The notes: generated by a model from the sequence alone, not told the origin. Counted from the first letter of the stretch, positions 1 to 11,884 are shown. The stretch: 64,000 nucleotides of DNA from Diplodia intermedia (GCA_021495925.1 JAKEKT010000027.1:310001-374000), one strand, 5' to 3'. A program made the numbers and translations.

Positions 1-1237
1 AAGGGTCGGATCGCCAGAATGCGCAGTAGAGGTCGTCGTGTACAACCCTCCCCCTTCCTCCCATCCTGCCCCCCCTCCGCCCTCTCCTCCACCACAATGT
101 CCTGCACGAACGACGATGTACCTAAACGAGGAGCGGCACGAAAACGGATGTTGACGATGTGACGAAGATGTTTGGGAAGAAGGCATGTAACGGAAGAAGA
201 CCGGGAAAAGGAGGAGCATATTCATGTGTCGAGAGGAAGAATGTGTGTTAGCTGGGAAGATTGTCGGGGATAAGATTCGTCGGGGATTACAAGACTCCCA
301 TGACTCTGGGCCATTGGTCAGTGAGTCAAGAAAATCAGACAGCAGTTTACAGGCGTTGCTTCTTCTTCGTGAGAAACACAAAAACTTTTTTTTTGCCGTT
401 TGGAGGAGTGTGCGCAAAACCCCGGCTGATGGATGCCTGTATTTCTCTCTTACTGCTCTTTTTTTTTCTCTTTTTTTTTTCTTGCGTTCAGAACTCAAAT
501 CGCCCGCCAATGCTTTCCTCCGCTTCTCGATAGCAGCGGAGGAGTGGACTTCCGTAACGAAAAAAACAAAAAAAGAAAACGCGATGCGCGTGTGTTGTTG
601 TTTAGATCGGCGCGTGCGTTCTGCTCTTCCTTGGTGTTGGTTCATCTGCTTGCCGAAGCTCATATACGTCCGATTTCTTGTGTTGCTTCTGTACGCCTCC
701 TCTCTCCCTTGAAAAACGTCTCATGTCTGTTGGTCTGAATCGCTTACCGTACAGCTTCCTGGTGCTTGGGCACGGTATACGCACGGTGGGGGAGGGGGAC
801 AGCAGCAACGGCCCTGGCTTCCTCGGAAGCAGTCTTCGCGGAATGGGAAATCCATCACGGATCGAGGGAATGTATGAGGCGTTACGAGGATGTCTGATCT
901 GACGAGCTGAATCCGTGCTGTGTGATGAGCAAGGTCTTTGTTGGTTCGGTCTTCTTTCTTTCTTTTTTTTTCGCTCGAGATTTCAATCACATGCAAACCA
1001 GGGATTTCACATGCAAACGATTCCTGAACACACACAATTGTTTCCACCCACCGCAAATGTAACTAACCGCAAACACGTACCCACCCTCCCATCTATGTAT
1101 GTAGTACAGAACACGCAAACAGCCGTTCGTTACTGATGTATTCCGCAATTCTTTTCACTACTCGACAAGAAACGAATAGGTCAAAGCAAAAGAAAGAGCC
1201 CCTCTCGACCAAGACATCTCCGTAATCCGTCGCCTTT
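1..1237. other. intergenic, no supported gene
   Basis: This is the 3' flank of the acyltransferase gene on the minus strand. It contains several T runs of 7-10 bases between about 387 and 480 and a mixed pyrimidine tract near 960. The open frames here are short, overlap each other and have no recognisable protein features. I see no RNA gene. Confidence 0.6.
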
Positions 1238-2886
1238 CTACTCAACAATCTCCAACTCGCCCGTGCGATCCTTGGCGAAGGTATCCTTCCACTCGTCCCA
1301 GATGCGCTGCAGCTCCTCGACGTAGCGGGTGTGCACCTCGTCGACGTAGGCCTGGTCGGGCTTCTGGCTCTGGACGATCTGGACGGGGCGGCCGACGACG
1401 ACGTTGAGGGGGCGGCGGTAGGGCATCATGCCGACGTCGTAGTTGAAGACGCCGCGGGCGTGGAAGATGGGGATGGTGAAGCCCATGAGCTTCTTGACGA
1501 GCAGCTGGAAGCGGTGGACGCGCGGGTGCTCCTGCGGGTTGAGCTGCTCGTACAGCTCGTTCTCGCCGAAGCACAGCACGGGGACGAGGTCGGCGCCCGT
1601 GCGGATGGCCATCTTGACGAAGCCCTTGCGGCGCGCGAGCACCAGGCGCAGCCGGCCCGGCTCCGCGTCGAGGGATTCGCGCGCGCCGCCGATGACGATG
1701 GTGATGGCGCGCCCCATGCCCTCGCCATTGGGACCGCCTTTGCTGAGCAGGTTCTCGCACGACTCGCGCGACACGCTGCCGATGCCGAGGCGGATGGCGT
1801 AGTCGCGGTAAAGAGGGATGCGGAAGTTGGAGTCGAGGGTGAGGACCGTGTTGACGATTCCCGGGAAGAGCTGCGAGAAGCCGAGGGCTTCGGTGGCGAA
1901 GGCGGCAAAGGCGCCGTGCGAGATGATGCCGTGGGGGTGGTAGCCGAAGATGTACTTGCGCGTGGCTGGCAGCTCTTGCGTACGGTGCAGGCGTGCCGGG
2001 AAGTAGGACGCGTAGAGCGACCAGATGGGCAGGCGCCGAATCCATTCCTTGCGGTAGGCAAGTGTGCCATCTTGACCGGCATTGGAAAGCAGGACGAAGA
2101 TGGTGTATGGGAAGAGGACAGGCCACAAGAAGGGAATGGAACAGAGGAAGAAGAAGATGGTCAACATGCCGACGATGGAGAGAGAGTGCAGGAGAACCAT
2201 GAGGGTTTGGAGGCGGCGTTGCAGCGGCACGTTGAGAGGCGCCCATCGTATGCTGTTGATCACCGGTCAGCTTTGCAACGTGCAATTGGGAGTGCGTGAA
2301 GGGGTGTATACCTGCTCCGCTCCCACCCCTTACCAGCCTCTCTACCGCTTGTGAGCTCAGGCTTTTCTTCCTTGTTCTCATCATGGCGCCGGTCCTTCTC
2401 GAACTCGTCGTCAGGCCTCACGCTGGTGAGACGCACGCCGTGCGGGCCCTCCAGCTTCTCGTATATCACTTTCTTCTCATCTTCTGTCTTGCCTGCGTCC
2501 TCTGGCCCATCCGGCGTCTCGGATGATCTGTGTCCGTTTACGGCGTTGCTCACGCCATCCACTTGTGATTGCACCGGCGGCGCGACGGCTACATCTGCAA
2601 AAGACTTCTCGCTGACCGGAGGCTGTGGAATGGGCAAGTCGTCCTGCGGCTGAGGCACGGAGGCGTCTTTCTCGGCGCCATTGACCTGCTTCTTCTTCTT
2701 GCTGCTCTTCGACTTCTTCTGACCGGCGTCCGCTGGTTTTTCGGCAGCCGCGGCATACGACTTGGGCTCGAGGTCGGCCTGCAGGCGGTCCTGCGGCTGC
2801 GAAGGCGAGGCGTTTTGCGACATGGTGACGATGGGGCTGGCAGCAGCAGCTCGCGGGGGGTTGAGGAGTGTTGGGATGCGCGGCAT
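1238..2886 (-). CDS. diacylglycerol O-acyltransferase type 2 (DGAT2 family)
   Basis: Two exons: 2886-2312 and 2252-1238, with a 59-base intron (donor GTATAC, acceptor AACAG). They give 529 residues. The enzyme is expected to make triacylglycerol from diacylglycerol and acyl-CoA at the ER or lipid droplet. Family marks visible are the catalytic YIFGYHPHG block, a hydrophobic hairpin just before it (MLTIFFFLCSIPFLW), and RKGFVKMAIRTGADLVPV followed by FGEN. The first 190 residues or so are low complexity, with Lys/Ser-rich and Ala/Pro-rich stretches that look disordered and cytosolic. A second in-frame ATG at 2823 (MSQNASPSQ) could be the true start and would remove 21 residues. The gene is divergent from the STK19-like gene across about 375 bases. 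The family call is firm. Substrate choice (diacylglycerol versus monoacylglycerol or sterol) cannot be read from sequence. Confidence 0.9.
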
Positions 2887-3260
2887 GGGGGCTCAGGACG
2901 GGGGTCGCTTGCCGGGCTTCCATGTAACAAGTGCGATGACGTCGGGGGTCCCGGCGTGCGTGCGAAAAGCTTGTGATTGCGCCGCGACTCGTGCGCTCTC
3001 TCCACGCACGCGCGGTCCGGGACGGCACATCACACAGTCCCTGCATGCCGCATCTCAGCCACCGCTCCACCAGGGAGCATCAGAGAAGCCCGTGGTGACC
3101 AACCTGGTGCCTGTCCCTGCGGTGGCAACAGCCAGGCGCATGCCTGGCAAGTGCCGAGCCAGCCCGTAGGTGCCTGGGATCAAGTTGGTTGCCGCTCACC
3201 CGCTCATGTCTTCAGGCCTCCCACAACGCCTGCCTAAACACCCGCACCGTTTCCCCGCCC
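2887..3260. promoter_or_regulatory. divergent promoter region, DGAT2 / STK19-like
   Basis: The two start codons face away from each other with about 375 bases between them, so the core promoters must lie here. The region is G/C-rich and lacks a clear TATA box. Part of it (3189-3260) could encode 24 extra residues of the STK19-like protein if translation starts at the upstream ATG. Confidence 0.5.
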
Positions 3261-4539
3261 ATGTCTTCCAGCTTGCAAACGACAGCCGCCAAATCATCTC
3301 GCGTTGCCAAACCCGCTCATCGCAAGAGTAACAACCCGTTGCTGCGCCGCTCGTCCTCGTCGCCGTTCGCCGCGAGCCCACGCCGCAAGCCGGCGCCCGC
3401 GTCTGCTACCAAAGTCGGCGCCGGCAGCGATGAGAGGATATTCGATGAGCCGCTTGATGATACGGGTGTTGTCGCTTCACTAGCGGCCGATCTTGAGCTG
3501 CGCGATGTACCTCAGTTCATCCAGAACATCCGGAATAGGATGTTCACGCCTGTCCCTGAACGCGCATCCGGCATGAATGGCCAGAGGACTGCAGAAGTGC
3601 TAAACTTTCGCATTAATCTACCCCCCGTCGTATCTATCGCCCATGTACACGCTCTTAGCAGGTCGCCAACTGTCACAGAAAGAGAGGTTGCGGAGCTAGT
3701 ACGTGCTAGGATCATACGGAAGGTCGTGATACCGGGACGAGGTCTCGGTGGTGCTGCTGTAGGAGAAGGGTTAGTGCTCGTCTCGGAGTGGGAGAAGCTG
3801 GTCCGATCTCATCCGGGTCTGGGAAATGAGATGAAAGGTAACTCCGCTACAGCTTTCCTCGCCGCTCAGACTTCGGCAGCTCACGGCGCAAGCAGAAAAG
3901 TATGTTTCATTGCTGCGCTCACAGCCTGCCTCGGCCACAGTATCGGCTGTGCAGCTCGGTAAAGAGGAGATAGCAGCATTCTGCGGGACCGGGTTCCTGA
4001 CTTCAGCGAACCCTCCTGCTGGGAACGCCGAGCTCTTCTCTCGGCCCGGCGCCGCGTCTTTGGGCTCGCTCGCCGGCTCCAGCGCCAGAGCTGCGTCTGG
4101 CTCGCTGGACGCTGTTGGGGGTGCCAATGCCTTTACATCCAGCGGCGCAAGCGGAGGCGGCGTAGTGTCGACCGACAGACAGAGGAAAGCCCCGGGCGGT
4201 GTCTACAGCTTTGCGCTACCCAACATGGGCCCGTATCTTCGACTGTTGACCACTGCACGTGCGCATCTGCTGAGCCTGCTAAGCAAGACGTCCCGATATA
4301 AGGAGGCGCCCATGAGCATACTCAAGGAGCGCTGGGAGGGCGGTATCGCGGGCGAGGACCTCGCAAGTAAAGCGCGCAAGGCAAGAGGCGATTTTACCGG
4401 CGTGTTGCCCGGGCGGACGAAGAAGTGGAAGACATTCTATGGCTTGAGCTTCGAATGGGTCCTTGAAGAATGTGTTGGCAGCGGACTGGTTGAGCTGTTT
4501 CAGACACACAGCGTGGGCGTCGGGGTCAGAGCGACATGA
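3261..4539 (+). CDS. STK19-family winged-helix protein
   Basis: Two exons: 3261-3837 and 3896-4539. The 58-base intron (AAAG/GTAACT to GCAAGCAG) restores the frame, giving 406 residues. The N-terminal 75 residues are Ser/Lys/Pro-rich and probably disordered. The conserved part then runs from PQFIQNIRNRMFTPVPE through a helix reading PTVTEREVAELVRARIIRK to a strand GEGLVLVSEWEKLVR. It continues after the intron into KYVSLLRSQ and a C-terminal helical block near YLRLLTTARAHLLSLL. This order resembles STK19, once named a kinase but now regarded as a winged-helix DNA-binding protein acting in transcription-coupled repair (established knowledge). No kinase motifs are visible. An upstream in-frame ATG at 3189 is possible; I prefer MSSSLQTT at 3261. 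Confidence 0.72.
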
Positions 4540-5501
4540 TTTGAAATCTACTGATGCCGTCTCCAAACAGCCGCACAAGTGTCAGGTGCCTTCGCCTCGT
4601 AGCACGATGTAGGAAATGGCCATGCTGTGAAGGCTAGCAAAGTATCAGAGTCGCAATTTCGGGCTGCAGCCGAGCTCGTTCAGTGGATATCAGCGGGAGG
4701 CGGCTCGGGGCGATAGGATTCGATAGGATGCAAGCCAGCAAGCGTTATCGCCGGGCTACAGTCTTGATATGCGGGCTGATACCTTGACTCGGGATTTACG
4801 AGACCTAATTTCATGGCGTCTCTATTCTCCGCATGGACATTGAGTAAGAACTCCCTTCAAAAGTGTTTCTTACCACTGTGCTAATGAGCGACTTGATACC
4901 TGAAGCTGCACAAATGCACTCAACCAATCCTGCGTTGAGCAGACCAGGGTTGCCTGCAGCAAAGCTGCACCGTGGGATTGGGGGCTGGCATGTGGTTCTC
5001 GAGGACCCACTGTTTTAAGCATACCTGGGCGTGATCCGGCGCGAGCCTAAACATAGAGCTTCTGACTCTCAGCGCCGGCTAGAGCAACTCAGGCCAAGCT
5101 CGAGCTGCTAGCGGCAGGGCGCTGGGCTTCTAGCACCTTGGTCTGTTTGTGAGTGTACGGCAGACCAAGGGGGCGTTCTCTGGACCTGCAGCTGGAAAGA
5201 TCTAGCCGACGCTCTGGAGCAGGCTGAAAGCGGGGACGCTGCTCAATGGTGGCACGACCACGCGCGGGAGAGCTGCCCCCACCGCTCCCCTGCGCGAGCT
5301 CATTCGGGTTAAACCTTCGCCCTTGGAAGCAAGCCATGCGTGTATTTTGCCGGCCGTGGCAGCTAGGCTCCATTACGTCGGCGTCTCCTTCACGGCCGCC
5401 GTTTCCTATTTAATGACCTGGGCGCTTCTTGCCCCAGCTGCTTCAAAGCCCGGTTGCCTTCACGTCTTCAGTCCTCTCCACGCCTCTCACCACCTTTCAT
5501 C
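4540..5501. other. intergenic, promoter of CFEM gene
   Basis: No supported gene. A TATA-like element TATTTAAT at 5407-5414 lies about 90 bases before the CFEM start codon and is followed by a C/T-rich leader (5425-5500), a usual fungal promoter layout. Confidence 0.5.
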
Positions 5502-6186
5502 ATGCGCTTCTCCACTGTCGCTGCCGTCATCGGCTACAGCAGTCTTGCTCTTGCCCAGACTCAGCTGCTCCCTCAGTGCGCTGTAAGTAACTTTATCCTG
5601 TCCAGCTGCAGCCCACCAATAGGCGCGCCCAAAGCTACAACCGCTAACCTCGTCCGATTAACCCAGCAATCCTGTATTGGTAGCGACTTCGGCGGCTGCG
5701 GTACTCTTGATGTCCAGTGCATCTGCGACAACAAGACGCTGATCTCGGACCTGGCCTGCTGCGTGTCCACCGGCTGCGATGCCGCGGACCAGAAAAGTAT
5801 GTCTCAAACCTCACACCCTCGCCGAAAGAACGCTTCGCAACTGACAAAACCCGCGTTCTCTAGCCGTGATCGAGTTCGCGCAGAACCTTTGCAAGCCGCA
5901 AGGCGTGACCGATCTCCCTACCAGTGCCACCTGCGCCTCGGGCGCCTCCTCATCGGCCACTGGCTCCGCTTCGTCGACCGGCGCCAGCTCCGCCGCGTCG
6001 TCGGCTGCGAGCGCTACCGGTTCGGCTGCCAGCTCCGCTTCGTCAGTTGCGTCCAGCGCGTCGTCAGCGGCGAGCAGCGCGGCTTCGGCTGCGGCTACGG
6101 CTACCGGTGGCGCCGCCGTATGCCAGGGCAGCGCTGCGGGCATGGGCTTCGGTCTGGTGCTGGCTGGTTTGATGGGTGCTTTGTAA
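5502..6186 (+). CDS. CFEM-domain GPI-anchored cell-surface protein
   Basis: Three exons: 5502-5582, 5667-5796 and 5864-6186, with consensus donors GTAAGT and GTATGT, giving 177 residues. Residues 1-18 form a signal peptide (MRFSTVAAVIGYSSLALA). Residues 25-100 carry the Cys spacing of CFEM domains: PQCA, QSCIG, GGCGT, DVQCIC with the Asp used in haem binding, LACC, TGC and NLCK. After it comes a long Ser/Ala/Thr-rich linker suited to O-glycosylation, then a C-terminal hydrophobic stretch (GFGLVLAGLMGAL) typical of a GPI signal. Members act in haem/iron uptake, wall structure or host interaction. Which of these applies cannot be told here. One Cys more than the usual eight is counted in this region. 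Confidence 0.9.
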
Positions 6187-6670
6187 GAGGGTGTGGGAAG
6201 AAAGAATCGCGCGTTAGAGGGGGTGTTATTGACTTGAAGATGGAAGAATTGTGTACGCTTGATGGGACATGTCATGCGCATGCAATAATCGACCAGCATG
6301 GAGAAGCCATGAGGGTCGCCCGCGTATACTATCGTTCGCAATTTTGATTTAATCGTAATACAATGAGACGATATTTTCACTCGTAAAGAATCTGCAACCG
6401 TCAGTTGATGAATCAGGCCATCACAATCATGCATGGCAAATGCATTGTTCCGTTGGCAGAGGGCGGTTGTGCCTGGGAGATCGGCCGGTCTCGACGATGA
6501 ACATTTTGCCGCCAATCACCGCCTTCACGCTTAGCGAACCCCACCGGCACACCGCCAAGCCAGCAAATTGGCCGGGCCGGTCTTTCTGGTTTCTCACCCT
6601 CTCCAGGACGACAACGCTTCCGACACAGTCCCCATCCCTCCCGAAAAGAACCAGCTTTCTCGCCGTCACC
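6187..6670. other. intergenic, eL38 promoter
   Basis: No supported gene. The 100 bases before the eL38 start are C/T-rich, as is usual in front of ribosomal-protein genes in moulds. Confidence 0.5.
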
Positions 6671-7391
6671 ATGCCTTCCGAAGTCTCCGACATCAAGCAG
6701 TTCATCGAGATCTGCCGCCGCAAGGACGCTTCCTGTGCGTTTGCTCCTTTCCGCTCCAACTCATAATGTACACCTGGTTGCAACGGGGCGGTCCAATGGC
6801 GACGGGTTTGGCGAAGGTGCAGCGATCGGGCGAACACGAAACAGCACGGATATGTCCGAATGGTCGTGCCGCGGGGCAATTCCAAGTGAAGAAGAACGCA
6901 TGGGCGTGTTGTAGTTTTCAGGGAAAACTCAACATCTCAAGCGATTTCGTCACTGGCCCGGTTTTGAGGAGGTCTAGAAAGACAGGATCGCTGCGTCACC
7001 GTCCGCCCTGAAACCATTGGATCCGACCAAAAGAGCACCGTCTGCGTGACAAACTACAAAAAAGTTGCCAATGGTACAAGAGTGACTAACGCCCAATACA
7101 GCTGCGCGCATCAAGAAGAGCAAGAAGGGCACCCACACCCAGACCAAGTTCAAGGTCCGCTGCCACCGCTACCTGTACACCCTCGTCCTCAAGGACTCCG
7201 ACAAGGCCGAGAAGCTCAAGCAGTCCCTGCCCCCGGGTATGTCAACCCCTCCCGTATACAACAGCAACCGGACTGGAACTTTCGGATGGAAAGCACACCA
7301 GGGACGAGAACTCGGGCTAACGTGACATGATGCAGGTCTTACCATCACCGACGTTCCCAAGAAGAACGCCAAGGGCAAGCACACCGCATAA
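6671..7391 (+). CDS. RPL38: 60S ribosomal protein L38 (eL38)
   Basis: Three exons: 6671-6734, 7102-7236 and 7336-7391. They encode 84 residues, close to the 70-80 of the family. The match is clear along the chain: VSDIKQFIEICRRKDAS, then TKFKVRCHRYLYTLVLKD, then KAEKLKQSLPPGL. The protein sits on the large subunit near the solvent side. The last 15 residues or so (VPKKNAKGKHTA) are a basic tail longer than the animal protein. Intron 1 is 367 bases, about six times the local norm, and starts with the weaker donor GTGCGT. Long first introns are common in fungal ribosomal-protein genes. I looked there for a C/D-box snoRNA and saw no TGATGA box. Confidence 0.95.
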
Positions 7392-9546
7392 ATGTGTTAA
7401 AACGGGAAATGAGGGCGTCGTGGTAGAGTGACGATGTTGATGACGGCGGCGGGGGTTTCGAGAAAAGGAAAGAAGTTCCATCACCGGGAGAACATCCTTG
7501 GGAGTTTGGCTGCAGAAATCCCTTCGTTGAACCGGGAGGGTTTCTCGCGGTTTCTTCGTAAAATCATAGAGGCTGGAAAGGAATAGCTTCGACACCCGGC
7601 GTTCATCAATGGGATAAACTGTGTCACGGTTCAAATGCTCTTATGTTTCTTATGGTCAGTGCAGCGCATTGTGACCTGGATTATTTTGTCTCGTCCGAGG
7701 AGCTTTAAGGCGCCTTTTACGAAGTTTGAGGTCACTAATTGATCGTCAACTTTCGCATCAACAACCGGAATCAACGTGTAATAGAGCAGACTGCGGTTTT
7801 TCATCCGTTGGACTGGTGGATAGCACGAACACGAGTCTGGCGACCGCAAATGACAAGCCGTCTGTGACAGGTTAGGGCGCATATCAATTCCTTCCCTACT
7901 TTCAATTTATCTTACCATGATTCTTATACGGGCTTTAAATTGCTATCCTGGATCCACTCATAGTTCTCCTAGATATCCGTGGATTTGAGGCATGCTATCC
8001 TCACACTACTCTCGCTTGGTAGTGATGAGTATGAAAGTGTCTAAGCGATAGTGGTTGAGAGGAGGGGGAGCAATTAATGTGAAATCAACAGGTACTGGAC
8101 GAAGACTCTCACGCGCATCATAGACGCTCTATCCAAACCAGTCTCTTGGAAAGTCCCACCTCCTGCAACACAACAACAAGTCTTTGTCCTATCACAATAA
8201 CCTCCACCTTTCTCGATCTATGGGAAGAAGACCCCGGACGCCATCATCACCCACGTGTATGAAAAGCTATTCTTCAGCCACAGTGGCAAGTTGAATGAAC
8301 ACAAAGGACAGTGCTCTGAACATGGCGTTCGTGCTTCAGCCAAATTCTATCTTTGGGAGTGCGAACAAAGAGACCAAAGTAGTTGTATGTTGACAAGTTG
8401 GAAAACCTAGACAGAATACAGTGTCACCGTCTTTGAGCATTACAGATATAAAATGTCATGTCTCCCACGAAATGGTAGGTTCAAATCAAAGCCTACAAAC
8501 AGCTATTCCACGCATTTCACGTTTACACCACCACGTTGAAGACTTTACACGGTAAGATTACTGTCCCATAGCAACTCTCATCATGTCTAGCTGGACTTGT
8601 TGCTGGTGCTTCAAGAAGCAAGCTTCTAGCGGCTGTAAGAGCTGTGGGCATTCTAAGTGCGTTTACTGCACCTAGAAGAGCAAACTACGGCCCTTCGACA
8701 GGCCCGGACGAATCACATGATATCACATCAATATAATAAAACTTCCTTATTGGAACAAAGGCGCCAATAATATATGAATGCTGCAGTTGTGAAGTAGAAT
8801 GATGCCTGAATTTCCGGAGTGAACTCTGAGTATGTACTCGGCAACACGGGCACCGTCCCGCACCGTCCTCTCGCTTGCCGGGGAGCCCGAGAGAAAGGGC
8901 TGATGCCACGAGGGCAATCTCGCGTCCGACGTTGAGCCGGAAGCAGATCCATTTGTCGTGAAGCTAGGAAATTAGCCGCGGTACATGCAAGGCGAGCCCA
9001 ATTGCCAGCCCAGAGGAAGCCAAACAATACTCCATTCCAATTGACGTGCTCCCGTAGCGGGCAGAGGCGAGGTGAGGCACACGGGTTGCACCGGATGGCG
9101 TCACAGAGGCGGGCGCGCGTATCCGCAACGGCTCCACGCAGGCTGTCTGATCAGCATTGGGGACGCGTGCACGCGTGGACCAAGCTCGAGCAGCTGTCTT
9201 GGATTGCTTCCCGCAGCGCCGCCTCGCCCGCCGTGTGTGTAGCGCTTGAGAGCGGGCTGCCCCTGAATTGCCCACTCACCACACCTCGCGTCGTATTAAA
9301 TCCAGTCGTATCCGCGAGTGGGAGGACGAGAGAAAGAGGAAGGAGATCACCGCCGGGAGAGAGCTAAAGACAGCTGTCAACACCCAGGCCAATCACCAAT
9401 CACCGCGGCGAGGAACTCCGAAATATACGACCCATCTCCACCGAGTAGGAACGCGTCGCACGCATTCCGGTTGGCAGAATAAAGCCCCGGGCCCCGCCCC
9501 GCCAGTCGCTCCTTTTTCTGTGGTTCTCTTGGGAACACGGTTGTCC
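7392..9546. other. gene-poor stretch with one microprotein candidate
   Basis: About 2.1 kb that is more A/T-rich between 7640 and 8760 than its surroundings. Frames are short and unconvincing except for the small Cys-rich ORF at 8583-8675, listed separately. From about 8800 the sequence becomes G/C-rich again. It leads into the mannosidase promoter, with a possible TATA-like GTATTAAA at 9293-9300. No transposon ends or terminal repeats were seen. Confidence 0.45.
8583..8675 (+). CDS. candidate Cys-rich microprotein (30 aa, zinc-binding pattern)
   Basis: ATG to TAG, 30 residues. It shows W4, C6, C7, C9, C18, C21, H23, C26 and C29, ending K-C-V-Y-C-T. Two CxxC-like pairs plus a CGH element (C21-G-H23, then C26-x2-C29) suggest one or two small zinc sites. 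From memory, short fungal hypothetical proteins with a W-x-C-C-x-C start and a C-x2-C-G-H-x2-C-x2-C end recur in Pezizomycotina; I cannot check this here. Seven Cys and one His in 30 codons is far above chance. It lies alone in A/T-rich intergenic DNA. It may be a real microprotein, the last exon of a longer gene, or a relic. Confidence 0.35.
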   Translation: MSSWTCCWCFKKQASSGCKSCGHSKCVYCT

Positions 9547-11884
9547 ATGAACATCAACCGCGACCCGTTCGGCCTGCGCCCCTCGATCGCTCCGAACAAC
9601 GCCTTCGCCGTGCTGCAGCAGTCGGCCGCCCGCAACGCCGCCCGCTATTCGCAGAGGATCGTCGAGAGCGGGCAGCAGGCCCTGGAATCCGGCCGCCAGG
9701 CCCTCGAGGACGTCGCCGCCAGCGACCAGTGGCACTCGGTCCAGCAGACCGCGACCGACGCCATGGCCTTCGCCGTCCCGCGCAACGTCCCCGCCTTCGA
9801 CGGCCCCCAGCGCCGCATCGAAGACGCCGCCTGGGCCAGCTCCGGCCGCTCGCGCTTCCCGCCCTCGCCCGCCGCCGACAACAATGGCGGCCTCGCGAGC
9901 GGCAGCAGCAGCAGCAGCGCCGCCGCCGCCGCCGCCGCCGCCGTGCCCCAGACCATGACCGACCGGCTGGGCGGCATGTTCGGCGACGGCAAGGAGCTCC
10001 CCATGTACAAGGACAAGCCCTACAACTACGGCGGCTCCGCCCGTCGAGGCTGGTTCCGCCGCCGGCGCTCGCTCGTCTTTGGCGTTTTCGCCTTCTTCCT
10101 CTTCCTATACTGGTTTGGGCTGTTTTCGGGCTCGGAGGAGAACAAGGGAGCCGGCAGCACCGGCTTCCTGAGCGGCATGATGTCGGGAAAGCCGTCGGCC
10201 GCCATCGTCGACTGGGATGACCGGCGCGATCGCGTGCGGGACGCGTTTAAGCTGAGCTGGGATGCGTACGAGAAGTACGCCTGGGGTACGTCGTGATCGC
10301 GGGGGGTCTCTTGTTTGAGAGAGCCGTGCAAACTTTCCGCTGCAATTTAGGTGTAGCTGACTTTTCAACCGCTCGCTAGGTTATGACGAGTTTCACCCCG
10401 TCTCGAAGAAGGGCCGACAGATGGTGCCGGGGGGGATGGGCTGGATCATCGTGGACGCGCTTGACACGCTCATTCTCATGAACCTGACGACCCAGTTGAC
10501 TCACGCTCGTGAGTGGGTGTCGACTTCTTTGGACTATGAAAAGGACCATGATGTCAACACTTTCGAGACGACCATCCGCATGCTGGGCGGCCTGCTTTCC
10601 GCTCACTACCTGAGCACCGAGTTCCCACACTATGCGCCGATTCCTATGAAGGAGGGCGAGGAGGACCTTTTCCAGGAGAAGGCCGCAGACCTTGCGGATC
10701 GTCTTCTGGGCGCATACGAGTCTCACTCCGGCATCCCGTTCGCCAGCATTAATCTCAAGACCGGCCAGGGCATTCGCTCGCACGCTGACGGCGGCGCTTC
10801 GTCAACCGCCGAAGCGACGAGTCTCCAGCTTGAGATGAAGTACGTCGCGAAGCTGACGGGCGAGGCGCACTACTGGGAAAAGGCGGAGAACATCATGAAG
10901 GTCGTGGATGACCTGGAACCCCAGGATGGCCTTGTCCCGATCTTCATCCACCCCGACCGCGGCACCTTCCAAGGCTCCAACATTCGCCTTGGCAGCCGCG
11001 GCGACTCCTACTATGAATATCTCATCAAGCAGTATCTGCAGACGTCTAAGCAGGAGCCCATTTACAAGGAGATGTGGGACGAGACGGTGTACGGTATGCG
11101 GAAGCACCTTATCACGTACTCGTCTTCGGCGAATCTGACGGTCCTCGGCGAGCGGCCGGGCGGTCTGGATGGCAACCTCTCGCCCAAGATTGACCACTTG
11201 GTGTGCTTCTTGCCTGGTACTATTGCGCTGGGTGCAACCGAGGGCAAGACGCTGGAGGAGGCTCGCAAGAGCCCGTCGTGGGGAGAGAAGCAGGAGAGCG
11301 ACATGGAGCTGGCAAGAGAGTTGATGAAGACGTGCTGGGGCATGTACAAAGTCACCGCCACCGGCCTGGCCCCCGAGATCACCTACTTCAAGGTGGACGA
11401 CCCGCCGCGCATGTGGGAAAGCTACGCCGATAAGGTGATGAGTCCGGCGGAGCTGGACGACACCAACGAGGGCGACTGGAAGTCGGACTACGACATCAAG
11501 CCGGCGGACACGCACAACCTGCAGCGGCCGGAGACGGTCGAGTCGCTCTTCTACATGTGGCGCATCACGGGCGAAGTCAAGTACCGGGAGTGGGGCTGGG
11601 AAATGTTCCAGTCCTTTGTCAAGTACACGCTGGTGGAGGACGGCTCCGGCTTCACCTCAATCAACGACGTGACCAATCCTTCGCCGCCGGCGCGCGACAA
11701 CATGGAGAGCTTCTGGCTGGCTGAGACGCTCAAGTACCTCTACCTGCTCTTCGGCCCGGACGACGTCCTGCCACTCACCGACATGGTGCTCAACACCGAG
11801 GCCCACCCGCTGCCCCGATTCGAACCGGGCAGGCTGTTCAAGACAGGATGGGAGAGGAAACCAAGGACAAAGGGGAGCTCGTAG
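9547..11884 (+). CDS. class I alpha-1,2-mannosidase (GH47)
   Basis: Two exons: 9547-10285 and 10380-11884, 747 residues. The 94-base intron falls in AWG/YDEFHPVS. The first 170 residues are cytosolic and Ala/Gln/Ser-rich, with poly-Ser and poly-Ala runs. A transmembrane anchor follows basic residues (RRRRSLVFGVFAFFLFLYW, about 173-191), so the protein is type II. The luminal part is a full GH47 domain: DAYEKYAWG, IIVDALDTLILM, FETTIRMLGGLLSAHYLS, GSRGDSYYEYLIKQYLQT, HLVCFLPGTIALGA, RPETVESLFYMWRITG, ending near MVLNTEAHPLPRF. It should remove alpha-1,2-mannose from N-glycans in the ER or early Golgi. The long cytosolic N-terminus is unusual compared with yeast MNS1. Confidence in family and fold is high; ER versus Golgi placement is open. 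Confidence 0.93.

Noticed and set aside
1331..2299. 322-codon frame on the plus strand over the DGAT2 gene
   Set aside because: It is the antisense shadow of a clear DGAT2 gene and has no protein features of its own.
8466..8476. GGTTCAAATC, similar to a tRNA B box
   Set aside because: No A box or foldable acceptor and anticodon arms lie upstream at the right distance.
7392..8760. A/T-richer intergenic DNA considered as a mutated (RIP) transposon
   Set aside because: No terminal repeats, no transposase or polymerase remnants, and no clear CpA-to-TpA excess visible by eye.
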